Positions 9,720 through 19,615 of a stretch of 64,000 nucleotides of DNA are shown here, piece after piece. Every line of letters starts with the position of its first letter. Within the stretch, counting starts at the first letter, position 1. Below the pieces are notes generated by a model, which was given only the letters and a program-made list of their open reading frames with translations, ran no database searches and was not told the origin of the DNA. The position numbers were made by a program, and so were the translations under genes. Origin of the DNA: Symsagittifera roscoffensis (taxonomy: Eukaryota; Xenacoelomorpha; Acoela; Convolutidae). The DNA lies in assembly GCF_963678635.1 (NCBI RefSeq), contig NC_087070.1, forward strand, positions 43,322,988 through 43,386,987. Direction: 5' to 3'.

Positions 9720-10184
9720 ATAGATGGAATATCAGAAGTTTTTTATTGAAAAATTGACATGATCACTATTTACAAATCCATAACCATCAATAAAACAGTC
9801 AATTATTTTTAACAAATCATGTTCGTATTTTGAGTTTTGTACTTTACGAATTCTGTCTAAAAATGCTGAGCCAAGAGTTTGCGTAGATGCAAGTTTTTGA
9901 TTAGAACTTAGATAATGTTTTTTGAACTTTTTGCGAACAAGTAGTTTCCTTGATACGCTTGGTGTTTTTTCTGCTCCTTTTCATCGTAAATTATGCTGCA
10001 CTCCACAACTAAGCTGATTGAAGACTTCCCCACTTGATGTGACAATACTCGAAAAGAATCTGTGCTTGTACAAAGTGTAAAGACAATCAATTTCTTGATA
10101 TATGTATTGATATTTGTCTAATCTCTGAAGAATTTGGCTAAGGGAAGTTCCAATTAAAATTATATGAAATTTGCAATTTCCCAA
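9720..10184 (-). CDS. Polinton minus-strand gene, unknown product
   Basis: Coding-like sequence runs on the minus strand from an ATG at 10184 (MGNCKFHIILIGTSLSQIL) to about 9720, with a break. The last part encodes RIRKVQNSKYEHDLLKI and DCFIDGYG, which is conserved as protein in the partial duplicate at 7892-8050. A TATA-type box (10365-10374) and three CArG boxes lie upstream, arranged as in the polymerase promoter. No known domain is recognised. Confidence 0.5.
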
Positions 10185-10359
10185 GGAACAGAAAGAATCG
10201 TGAGTAGAGACGCAATAATCTTGGGTTACTATTTATTTTCGTAAAAATCGTTGGAAACAGAAATAAACAATGATTTACTATTATTATCTGAATAAAAGCC
10301 GGGAAGAGCTTGACACATAGCAGCTGCCATTGGGAAAAATGATTTTTGCAGAAAATGGT

Positions 10360-10460
10360 GGAGTTATATAAAAGTAGTAACGCCTACACAGCTTCCATAT
10401 AGGGAAATCCTTCCATATTTGGTACTACTTCCATATATGGAAATGACGATGACTCATACT
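10360..10460. promoter_or_regulatory. Second divergent Polinton promoter with CArG boxes and AP-1 site
   Basis: It sits between the minus gene starting at 10184 and the plus gene near 10614. Motifs are TATATAAAAG (10365-10374), CGCCTACACA (10381-10390), CCATATAGGG (10395-10404, near-CArG), CCATATTTGG (10413-10422) and CCATATATGG (10431-10440), both exact CArG boxes. Two bases on there is ATGACGATGACTCAT with a perfect AP-1 site, TGACTCA, at 10450-10456. The order TATA, CGCCTAC, CArG, ATGAC is the same as at 5216-5329. Confidence 0.75.
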
Positions 10461-10613
10461 GCTTACTTCCATTTTCATTTAAACTCAAAGTCATTTCTCT
10501 CATTTCTCCTCATCTGATCAGTTTCTTCTTCAAAGAATATTGAATTTTCAAAAAATCAAAAAAGAATTGGGAGATTTGTTTGGTTCCAAAAATCCTAAAA
10601 GGGATAAATATGC

Positions 10614-11045
10614 TTGGAACCGTGCTTTCAACTATTAAAAATAAATGATTTGGGACAATTTGAAAAGTCTCAACAAGTCTATCTTAGTGAAAAAGAAGGC
10701 GAAGCAATATCCGCAATACGGAATACTATTATTCACGATGCTGAAAATCTTGGACTCGTACCTATATATGAAGCCAAATCTGGCAGAGAATCAACTATGG
10801 ATCAGGTGCTCGACATCTGTAATAGAGTATATGAAATAGCAACGTACAACATGAGGAGGGTGTGTGTCACAATCAAGAAGTACAACGTGGGCAAGCCACC
10901 CTACATTCAGATTCGACTCTTCACTGCAAAGGAAAATGAAGACTTGAAGCAAGTTGCATACGTCAACTATACTTTGAATGAATTCAAAGAACTGTCCCAA
11001 ATATTGGGAGACTTTATGTTTGTTGATAATTGTAAACCTCAGTAA
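10614..11045 (+). CDS. Polinton accessory gene, unknown product
   Basis: An open stretch of up to 143 codons ending at 11045 (ending DFMFVDNCKPQ). The composition looks like a real globular protein: MDQVLDICNRVYEIATYN, RRVCVTIKKYNVGKPPYIQIRLFT and LNEFKELSQILGDF are balanced helix and strand segments. The first in-frame ATG is at about 10797, so the true start is unclear. It lies directly downstream of the CArG/AP-1 promoter. I recognise no family. Confidence 0.55.
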   Translation: MEPCFQLLKINDLGQFEKSQQVYLSEKEGEAISAIRNTIIHDAENLGLVPIYEAKSGRESTMDQVLDICNRVYEIATYNMRRVCVTIKKYNVGKPPYIQIRLFTAKENEDLKQVAYVNYTLNEFKELSQILGDFMFVDNCKPQ

Positions 11046-11548
11046 AACTTTGTGATGTTTTGCATGTTCGGTAATTGAGATATTATTGGTTCAAAACTAT
11101 TTTTTCTCACTAAAGTGTATATTTAGAGCTATAATATCTGAAGAAAAGTCAGACAAAACATACAATTTTATCGAAATTGACATAAAACACTAACCAATTA
11201 TGAAATGATTTTCCAGTATTTATTTATGAAATTACAGATAAATTTATTTAATAACTGTTTTCATCAAAGTTTAGCTAAGTTTTGCCTCAATTTAAGAAAA
11301 TTACAAACAAGAATGTATATTTAGTTGAAAACATTATCATTATTTTTTTAGATTTTTTGAATTTCATTGGTTGTTTTCAATTTTTTTCTGCCTTAGTTTG
11401 AGGTTTTTATTGGCTACATGAATTTCCTTAAAACTAATTAGACTCTAAATAATTAAAAAACATTTACGGTGACTGTTATTTCAAAATACTTTAAAAATGA
11501 TAAAAACAATTTGAGTTTTTTAAGTTTCTTCATATATTTCAGTAAGAA
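11046..11548. other. Non-coding AT-rich stretch in the Polinton
   Basis: No convincing reading frame, repeat or promoter motif was seen. It ends in a pyrimidine-rich run just before the ATG at 11551. Confidence 0.5.
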
Positions 11549-11550
11549 AA

Positions 11551-12104
11551 ATGTTTCCATCAAAACCGTTTTTAATTACTGAATTGAACATTTATCAGAT
11601 TTTAAAATTGACCTACTACAAAAAACTACAAGAGCGGTGGACAGATGAAGTTGATGGAGATTGTATTAGTTTAATTTGTATAGAAACACAGAGAGTTCAA
11701 TAGTTTTGTTACAAAGAAGGAGAGGAGATTACAAAAAAGAAGAGTACTGTCAGATTTATCAACAATGTTTTTATTTAGAAGAGTTAACTCAGATTGGGTG
11801 GTCGATCAGTAAAAAACAAAGCAATGGAAGAGTCTATGAAACATAAATTGGAGATAAGGAACATCAATTCGATTACTGTTTTGAATATGATACAAATACA
11901 AAATCCAGATTTGTCAGAATATCTTTTGATCGTTTATTCAAATTTAATAGACTTCCGGTTGTTTATACTACAATATACCAAAAAGAGAACGATAAAAACG
12001 TATATTTTGGTAATTTCTTTTTTCACTGGTTAGAAATAGAACAAATCGAAAAAATTTTGATCAAAATTTCAAAATTTGAATTGAATATCGAAAAAACAAA
12101 ATAA
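11551..12104 (+). pseudogene. Polinton coding remnant, unknown product
   Basis: This starts at an ATG in a good context after a T-rich stretch (MFPSKPFLITELNIYQIL). Protein-like sequence continues with several changes of frame towards 12104. The residues are mixed Lys, Glu, Phe and Tyr. It is probably one broken accessory gene of the element; no family is recognised and the limits are approximate. Confidence 0.35.
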
Positions 12105-12243
12105 ACTAGACAAGAAATCTCATTTATCAAGTTCAAATCTTAGTTATGTTGGAAAAATTCAATAAAATTTTTTGATTAAGAAGTTTCATAATCATAGTCT
12201 GGTTCTGATCTACAAAGTTTTTTAAAATCAGTGATTAATTCAT

Positions 12244-12501
12244 TCTGATTGGTTATTAACACAAATAATGTCTGTGAAAGTATCCTCAAAATCTACAATT
12301 TTTAAAGAAATTATTGAAAAATTCATGAGAAGAAGAACTCAACTCTGATTGGTTGACATTAAATTTCATGACTTTTGAAGCTCAATTCTGATAGGTTGAC
12401 TTGAACTTGTTGAAAATTACATGACTATTGAAGCTCAATTCTGATTGGTTGATATAAGAAAAGATAAAGTTTCCTTATAATTAATGCTCGATTCTGATTT
12501 G
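12244..12501 (+). promoter_or_regulatory. Third array of TCTGATTGG boxes
   Basis: TCTGATTGG or one-off variants lie at 12244-12252, 12344-12352, 12387-12395, 12440-12448 and 12493-12501, often followed by TTGA. The last three are spaced 53 bp apart. The array ends about 220 bp before the zinc-finger ORF at 12720, a distance similar to the arrays at 6215 and 8229. Confidence 0.62.
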
Positions 12502-12719
12502 TTGATACTTTTAAAAATTCCATGTTTAGATTGGATGATTTTTATTTCAGCTAGGCTAAATAGCATATCCATTCTGATTTTCTTTTTCGTTAAAAACAAT
12601 TGGTTAATAAGCTTGCTGTTTTTATTTACTTTTATTCATTTTTGGAGGCTATTCAACTCACCTTATCTAAAAATTTGGTACATTTTAAATCTCCCATTTA
12701 ATTTTTCCTTACTATTGAG

Positions 12720-12971
12720 ATGCCTTCACTCAAAAGAAACGAAAGAGTTGCATGTCTTGAATGTGGCAGGGAATACACTCACAAAGATGCATCAAGACAT
12801 CGTAGAACATGTGGTGTTTTGAAGTGTTCTAACTGTAATTTTTATACTTATAGCAGCGAGGAACTCGCTAATCATTTCAAGAAGAAGCATTCTCAGCATA
12901 ATATTAAATTATGTGCTCAGCAGACTCCAAACACACTTCAGGAAAAGGTAAAATTTAAAAAAAAAATTTAA
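12720..12971 (+). CDS. Polinton short zinc-finger protein related to the PolB N-terminus
   Basis: 83 residues starting MPSLKRNERVACLECGREYT. It has the same finger layout as the start of the polymerase N-terminal part (MPTLNRNEKVKCGDCGIMYI): C-x2-C...H-x3-C, then C-x2-C...H-x4-H. It lies on the opposite strand about 8 kb away and is preceded by its own CCAAT array. It is therefore a duplicated finger domain detached from the polymerase. DNA binding, perhaps at the same sites as the polymerase, is inferred. Confidence 0.7.
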   Translation: MPSLKRNERVACLECGREYTHKDASRHRRTCGVLKCSNCNFYTYSSEELANHFKKKHSQHNIKLCAQQTPNTLQEKVKFKKKI

Positions 12972-15510
12972 AAAACTTAGAAATTACTATGATTAATAGT
13001 TTTTACTGAATCTGAAAAGTCTCAGCAATTGTAACAAATCTAGTCAGTAATTATACAGTGTTTTCATTACATTACTTGAACTGTCATTTGTTTTTTTTTA
13101 TTCAAAGGTTTTGATTGATGTTAAAGACAGCAAAAATCGAGTTCAAATCGTCGTGAAGCTTTCCATGGAGCTCGATCCGAAAACTTTTAATCAACAGTAA
13201 AAACTCCCTTGGTTGCAAGCTTGCGGAGACTTTGTTGTGATAAATTTGTAGTAATGTGCATAAAATATGCTAATGAGTTTTTAAATATTCGCCTAAAAAT
13301 TGTAAATTTTGGATATTTGGAAAACATCAACTAATTGAAAGGTTTTTTCTAGTCACTATTTTAAAGTTTTCCCTGTTTAGTGCTTGTAAAAGTGTTCATA
13401 GAGCAGAGCTTTTTAAGCAGATAATGTGGTTTGACTTATTAGGAATTACGTTTTTCTATTGATTTTTGATGATTTCAGAAAAGAAATTGATAAATGACCT
13501 GGAAAAAATGTATATTTTGCTAAACTTTGAAAGTTTCAAGATAATGGTATACATCATTCCAACTAAAAATTTAGTCTAAAACAGAAATTCAGATTTAAAA
13601 CAGCATTATACAGTTATGAGCTTGAGAAAATCCTTTAAAGCTTTTTAGTAAAGGATTTATGGTATTAATTCAGCTTCGGATTATTGATCGTTCGTTGAAA
13701 CGATACATTTTTCATCTAAAATTCAATTTTCAAGTAAAAATTTGCTCAAATTGGATTCATTTGGTAGATAGTAGATGAAGCAGAAACTGAGAAAATGCTA
13801 AAATGAGATAGAAACCCAATTTAATCCTTAAGAGATTTGAGATACTTGTACTAAAATTTAGCTTATAAAGTATATCTTGAGAAAAAATCCGACATAAAAA
13901 ATCTCAAAGTCTTATATTTATCCGTAATTCATTAGAAAAAATTGTTATCATTTGATATATTTGGTACTTTATATGAAAGATCAAATGTTTTGAGGATAAT
14001 TTTTGAAAAGCAAAACCAATTCGACATCTTCTGAAAGAAGATACATAAAGCATAAATCGAAAACTTGCTTTCAAGATCTACTTTTCTTTGCTACACAATA
14101 CTACATAGAATATACAACACTATATACAATACATTACTACATTTTTACTACATAGAGTATTTTTTCTTAATAAAAATCGGAAAATTACATAATTGTTCCA
14201 GTTTGCACCTTGATTTGCTTTGCTAAATCAAGATTCGCTCTTTCAGAAGTTTTTTATATTGTAGATGTTAAGAACTAGGTTCTCTTGCGTATTTCCGGAG
14301 ATTTTCAGATTATAACTAATAGAGCTGCTCCTAATTTGTTCTTAGATCGTAAAAAAACACCTTTATATTCTCATTGTGTACATATTTTTTTGAATGCTTT
14401 AACTAGCACCAATTCTTTCTCACTTGGATATTTTTGAGAAAATTTCCGTCATAAATTAAGAAAAAAAGCGAGTTAATAAATATTTTGCAAGAAAAGTGAT
14501 AGTTAATGATCTCAAAATGTGTGTTTTTGCTTAAACAGTTTACAATAGCAACTGAACAGGGGAACTTTGAGGAAGATATTAACATTTTTATTGTAATAAT
14601 CATACGGTATCAGTTCTAATTTCATCTCTGCTAGCAAATTGTTCGTTCAATTGATACTATTTTCCTCGTAAATTCTCCAGTTTGGACTAAATTTTCTAGT
14701 AAAGTGAGTTCAATAGCGAAAACATGTTTTAAACAGAAAGCAAGAATAACTTTAAAACATGGAATAACTCTACGGAAAATCTTGAAAGTTATGTTGCAGA
14801 AGCAACAGAGAGATAATCATCAGTTATGAAGAAGTTTTTGTTGAATTTGAGCCAATATCGAATAAATTTTTCAGAAACATTTATCCCATTTTAAACAATT
14901 TTAGCAATAAACTGTTCTTTTTTTTATCAATAATCAGAAATTTCTAATTTTTAACATGAAAAATTTGCCACAAGTTGTAATTTTTGTACAAATTTGGGTA
15001 ATTCAATGAGAAAAAAAATTAGGAGGAGTTGAATCATGGTGTTTGATTTAGAAATTTCATAGGATATTACCCTTAATGTTCATTTGAATTGAGATTCCTA
15101 TAATTAATCCCTGAACTGGACAAAAAAAACAGTTAGAAACCAAAGTAAAGGTTCGAAATGGAAAATTTCACGTAAATTTGATTTATTTTTATTTTACCTT
15201 CTCGAAAATTACGACTAATTTCACTGTTTTCCGGAAGTTTCAATATTGATTCTGCTACTATGAACCTTCTTTTCAGTGTTTAGAGCATTGTATAACCAAA
15301 TATTTAGCTCAAATTAAGTTAAACTTCATCGTATTTCAATATTTTGAGAAAATATTGTTGAAAAAGTCATTTTTTTATTCAAAATTTTGTATCATTTTCT
15401 CAACATAATGCCAATTCACATACAGTCTTAGCTTATTTTTAAAATCTATACGTAAAAGTATGATTAAAATTAGATCAAAAGCAACAATACATTAGCCAAA
15501 ATTATGAGAT
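12972..15510. other. Long AT-rich Polinton stretch without a recognisable gene
   Basis: About 2.5 kb of AT-rich sequence. A short segment near 13109-13200 retains protein-level likeness to the region after the fingers in the polymerase N-terminal part. Beyond that I see no gene, array or promoter motif. In a typical Polinton, space of this size would hold capsid or packaging genes. Confidence 0.55.
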
Positions 15511-15511
15511 T

Positions 15512-15632
15512 TCTGCAATATTTTCCAAATACTTGAAATTTTTTCCAAATACTTGAAATTTTGCAATTTTTTCCAAATACTTGAAATTTTTGCAATTTTT
15601 TCCAAATACTTGAAATTTTTGCAATTTTTTCT
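15512..15632. repeat. Tandem repeat of TTTTTTCCAAATACTTGAAA
   Basis: Four to five copies of TTTTCCAAATACTTGAAATT with a variable TTGCAA spacer, giving a period of about 20-30 bp, abut the inner end of the right terminal repeat. Confidence 0.75.
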
Positions 15633-16140
15633 CAAAAAATTTGAATTTTTTCGAAGTTTCAGTAGGTTTCAGCATTGTTTCAATTAGATAGAAATTAAGA
15701 TTATTTAATAAATTAGGTCAAATAATAGCTAACCTTATCGTTTTTTGAAGTTTTTTTTGGAAAATTTTTTCATAAAAATTTACCCCAAAACTCTTACCAT
15801 TGACTTACCATGTATCAAAAATCTAATCAAAAGTCCTTCATTACACAACCTACACGTAATTAACCTTCGATATTCACAAATTAGTTAACACGCGCCAACA
15901 TTTTTGCGAAAAAACTAGACATTTCCACACATAAACTAAAAAAAATTACGATTTTCTTACCATTATCTTACCATCACACAAACCATAAAACCTTACCATC
16001 GGTATTCCCTATCTTAATACATTGTACACTCTATACCCAATCTTAATACATTGCATGGCGGACCCGAAGTCTATAGCGTATCATAATACATAGGGTCTGC
16101 CATGCCCCCCCCCCCCACTTTAGCCTCAACATCTACTACT
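15630..16140 (-). repeat. Right terminal inverted repeat of the Polinton
   Basis: Inverted copy of 36-575, ending in a 12-C tract (16105-16116) and CATCTACTACT. It conserves the hairpin arms, the TATTAAGAT motifs and the long run including GGCGCGTGTTAAC. Divergence from the left copy is small. Confidence 0.9.
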
Positions 16141-16146
16141 CACGCA
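16141..16146. repeat. Right 6-bp target-site duplication of the Polinton
   Basis: CACGCA, identical to 30-35. Confidence 0.93.
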
Positions 16147-16202
16147 TGACTTTTTTCCAGCAATTTGGCCGTTTTACAAAGTTTCATCGACTCTTTACTT
16201 TT

Positions 16203-16578
16203 TTGGGGCCTATTCTCAAGCGCGAAAGACCGAATGGGCGAAAAAACTTGTGGGCCAAGGACCGACGACAAAATTAGCCGAAATTCAATTTTAAAAAAGA
16301 AATTATTGCCATTCAGTTAAAATGAATTAAATGAAGCAATGTTTTGCTTCTTTCATTACGAAAACCTTGAAATGTTAAATTTGTCCCAATTTTCCGGCGG
16401 TTAATGACATTTTGAAAAATTTGCATATTTCTGTCGCTTTTATATTCGGCCAATATCAATACTGCAGTCGTTGGAAATGTTTACTTTCTTTCCAAATTTT
16501 AGACTACTGAAATCTGATTGGCTGATTTTTATTTTCGCGCATTCGGTCCTTCGCGCATGAGGGATTCCACCCTTTTTT
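16203..16578. mobile_element. Miniature inverted-repeat element, unknown family
   Basis: GCGCGAAAGACCGAATGGGCG near 16220 is matched in inverse by CGCGCATTCGGTCCTTCGCGC near 16537. Weaker pairing continues outward to about 16203 and 16578. About 375 bp, no coding capacity. The outer limits and any target duplication are uncertain. Confidence 0.5.
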
Positions 16579-17291
16579 CGACTGGAGTCTTTGTGCTAAA
16601 GGACATTGGTATCAATTAGTCGATTAATTTCGAGCAATGATTTTAATCAACAAAGTTGGCTTGAAGAAAAGTAAACAACACAAACATACATTATCTTTTT
16701 AGCATGCTATGTTTCTGATGACCCTACAGCTTATTGTGTGTGAGGTGCACTTTCTGTTTCACATTTTCTGAGCGGTATTTTTCTGATAGGTATATTTCCA
16801 GAGTTTGTCTGCGACTTAAAACCCTGTCCAGACTAAGGATTTTCGGTCGCGATATTAACATTTCCGCGACCGAAAAAGTCCGAAAAATTAGTCGCGGACC
16901 TCGACCCGGGCTATCACAATTAACTATCATATTATGTTGTCAACTGGAACCGGTCTTTATGACTAAATTTTCTGGCGCCAGACTTCCTTTGCTGTTATAA
17001 GCTTAAAAACATTCACTTAATCTCAATGCTTGTTTTTGCTACTTTTGGTTTGGAATCCTGAAAAACGCTGTTTAAAAACGCAGATTTCAAATTAATTTAG
17101 AATGTCTCGAATTTCAAAAATCCAGCTTGTTGCAGAGAAAATCAAACTTGATGATTTGTGCTTTCTCAAAATACCCTGTTCACAAAAACCTAAACGATCA
17201 ATTCAAGTTTCCGAAAATATGAATTGCTGCAAAAAAACCAAACAATTAGTCTTAGTGAGCGTTTCGTCTAGCTGGTCAGTTAAGTACTCAC
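16579..17291. other. Intronic sequence of the Kv gene, no exon seen
   Basis: The next exon of the minus-strand Kv channel gene was looked for here and not found. A 12-bp perfect hairpin, TTTTCGGTCGCG (16840-16851) with CGCGACCGAAAA (16865-16876), is the only structure noted. Confidence 0.5.
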
Positions 17292-17444
17292 TGCCTTCGA
17301 ACAGGTTCATGGAGGCCTCGGCGTCCCTGTGTTTGATGTAGTTCATCCAGCAGCATGGCTCAATTAGCTTTTCCTCTATTCCCCAGTAACGTAACTCTTC
17401 TTCGAACATGGGACCACAGATGTCCATCGGACAGTGTAATTTAC
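17292..17444 (-). CDS. Kv3/Shaw-type potassium channel, coding exon 3
   Basis: Encodes the second half of the T1 tetramerisation domain of a voltage-gated K+ channel: [37 protein letters not shown]. The HRDAE and CCWM residues are characteristic of Kv3/Shaw subunits, where Cys and His of the T1 interface bind zinc. The acceptor is GTACACAG at 17445-17452; the donor is GTGAGTACTT at 17281-17291. It joins exon 2 within the conserved YRTG-KLH. Reading phase fits (153 nt). The pore and membrane segments are not in the window; they should lie beyond the left edge, past the Polinton. Confidence 0.93.
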
Positions 17445-19615
17445 CTGTGTACAAAAAGTGAAATGGCAAAAAATGAAAAACAACCTAGTTTTGGGCACCA
17501 TTGTTGGATGTATGTGGAGGTGGAGCAAAAAAGCAGAATGGTCCAAATGCAGAATGGGTCCAAGAGCAGAAAAACAGAAAAATATTGACTGATATTGGTT
17601 TATACGGGCTAATTGATAAAACAATTATTAGAATCGTCAAAAAATACCAAGAAAACGAATAAATTATGCATCAATTGACTAATATCATTGAGTTTTTTTT
17701 ATTAAATTTACCGTTTAATTCTTGATTAAATTAGTCAAACTATGCATAAAATGTTGGTTGCTTTGGTATTATTGACATTTCTGATAATTAATTTACCGAC
17801 TAGCTTATAAAAGTTCATACTTTTCTGTTTTTTTTTGTACTCTTGAACCCATTCTGTTCTTAGACCATTCTGCTGATTGACTGGCCACCGATGTATGTAT
17901 ATCTAAGATTTTGGGCAATATCTAATTATTTTGGGCAACATGATAGCTCATTGTTTTTAGATCTAAAATCAAGCCTCAGACGAATAATGCCTGGGGCGAC
18001 AAAAGCCTGGATTTCTAGTCAATTTGGATCTGCATTTTTTTTACAAATTGAAAAATTTCTGGCTCGAAATCTAATTTCAGGACTATCATGCGTGTCTGAT
18101 TAGTTTTGGTCATCTTAGTTTTGACAGAAGGAGCATTTCCTGAAGTTCAGCCTTTTCTACAAGTTTAGGTTTTTGACATTTCTAACTTTCGTAGTGGCGC
18201 GAGTAATTGAGTTTTAGAAGATTTTTTATAATGCCCAGTTTTTGTTAGTTGCTTTTCTTTGGCTTAATTGATTTCCGTTTATTTTATATCGGCTTATTTA
18301 ATTTTAAATATTTTAATATTTTTAAATAATTTTATTTTATCCGATGGATTATTATTCGTCTGTCAATAACAAAATTTTCAACATAGAGATGTTTTGTCAC
18401 AGTTTGGTTCATCTGAACACAATCTTTTAGAGGAAATCAAAACTTTTTAGAGATCCCATCAATTTAATTTAGTTGAAAGGTTCCCGCAGTAGGTGAAAAA
18501 AAACTTTTCAAATAAATCATGAAACTGAACCAATGTACTGAATTTTTGGTGATTACAAAAAAAAAGGAAACGTGCATCACGAATTAACTCTGATCGAGAA
18601 AAAAAGAAAAAAAAAGCTTTAAAAATTTATATTGTTTTGAAAGCGTCGAAAACGATTTCCCATTTTCACTTAAGCTAATATCTATAAAAATCATAAAATA
18701 GAAGCAATTTAGATGCAAGTTTGAAGAATAATTCGTCAAATAAACGGGAATATTTTTGATAATAACCAATCAAAAAGGTTTTTTTGCAGAAAAAAATGTA
18801 TTTTGGTTTAGAAAAATATTTGATTATAATCGAGTATAATTGAATCGAAAATAAATGGAACATTATGGAATCGATTATAACTGTTTAAAATGTTTAAAAA
18901 TAGACAATTTGTTTTGAAACAGAAAGATAATAATCAATTGTTAACTGTTTTTTCTAATTTTTTTTCAGTTTCAGCAAGACTGGTGTAAAAATCATAATAA
19001 AATCGAATTTTAACTTTTGAAACTGGATGCGGGCGGTTTAATGAGTTAATGTGTGTTGCGTACAATTGATCTTGGTGTTAGTTTTGTATGATATTCTTCA
19101 GTACTCTTCTTAATATACACAACACCACATGTTGTCGTTTCAAAATAGCTGTAAAATTGCGATTCTTTTGATAACTAAATTCCCATTCAGAAAAAATAAG
19201 CAAAACTTGTCAATATAAAAATCGTTACTTCCTCAAGAAAGTGATAGAAAATTATTGCTTGGGAAGGTTTTTGATTTTTTAATCAACCTTTTGTGATAAA
19301 GTCTTTCCAACAATCCGAAAAATAGCATTGTCTTGCACTCAAATATGGGCGAATAATTTACGGGTAATTAGTTTTTGTAAAATACTGATATTAAAAACTG
19401 CAATTTTGAGCAATATTTTTTATAAACAGTGCAAATGTGGCGAATTAAATTGAGCACATAACTTGATTTGAATTTGGCCTCATTTGATGCAAAGTAAATA
19501 GTTTTGTTCTGTACAAGGGGTTTGAGTGAAAAACACAGAATTGAGTTTTTTACCAAGTTTTATCAAAATTTTCAGCAAAATGTTAGTTCTGACACCTTAA
19601 ATGACAGTGGTACAA
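17445..19615. other. Kv intron 2, mostly unique AT-rich sequence
   Basis: No exon was seen. It contains a dispersed repeat (18358-18880) related to 55830-56240 and, next to exon 2, a Tc1-like miniature element (19616-19822). Confidence 0.6.
18358..18880 (+). repeat. Dispersed repeat, copy 1
   Basis: TGTCAATAACAA, GGTTCATCTGAACA, GGTTCCCGCAGTAGGTGAAAA and later TATAATCGA-type blocks match the same order at 55830-56240. There are no clear ends or coding sequence. ATTATAATCG/TTATAAT motifs also occur at 34720-34795. Confidence 0.55.

Larger units (their letters stand above)
6047..9905. repeat. Internal tandem duplication in the Polinton, two units of about 1.9-2.0 kb
   Basis: Unit A (about 6047-8064) and unit B (about 8065-9905) share the same order: small membrane protein, CCAAT-box array, acidic-tailed protein, AT-rich spacer with GCAT..TTGT repeats, then a minus-strand coding segment. 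Coding parts are clearly similar and spacers have drifted strongly. The duplication is therefore older than the last insertion of the element, whose terminal repeats remain very alike. Confidence 0.85.
36..16140. mobile_element. Polinton/Maverick element, complete-looking, about 16.1 kb
   Basis: Both ends begin with AGTAGTAGATG read inward. Long terminal inverted repeats of about 0.5 kb follow, and a 6-bp duplication flanks the element. A family-B DNA polymerase with an extended N-terminal region lies inside the left end. These three traits together define Polintons. Other contents are small genes without recognised homologues, a 2-kb internal tandem duplication and AT-rich spacers. I find no major or minor capsid, packaging ATPase, adenain-like protease or retroviral-type integrase, so the gene set is reduced or too diverged to read by eye. 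Termini and duplication are intact, and the inverted repeats differ at only a few percent of sites, so insertion looks recent. A handful of interruptions in the genes suggest it is no longer whole in coding terms. Confidence 0.95.

Noticed and set aside
36-16140. CRISPR-like interpretation of the 31-bp repeats
   Set aside because: Units are contiguous without spacers and lie in a eukaryotic mobile element.
16203-16578. A hAT element next to the Polinton
   Set aside because: The termini do not match CAGGGGCGG and no 8-bp duplication was seen; listed as unknown family.
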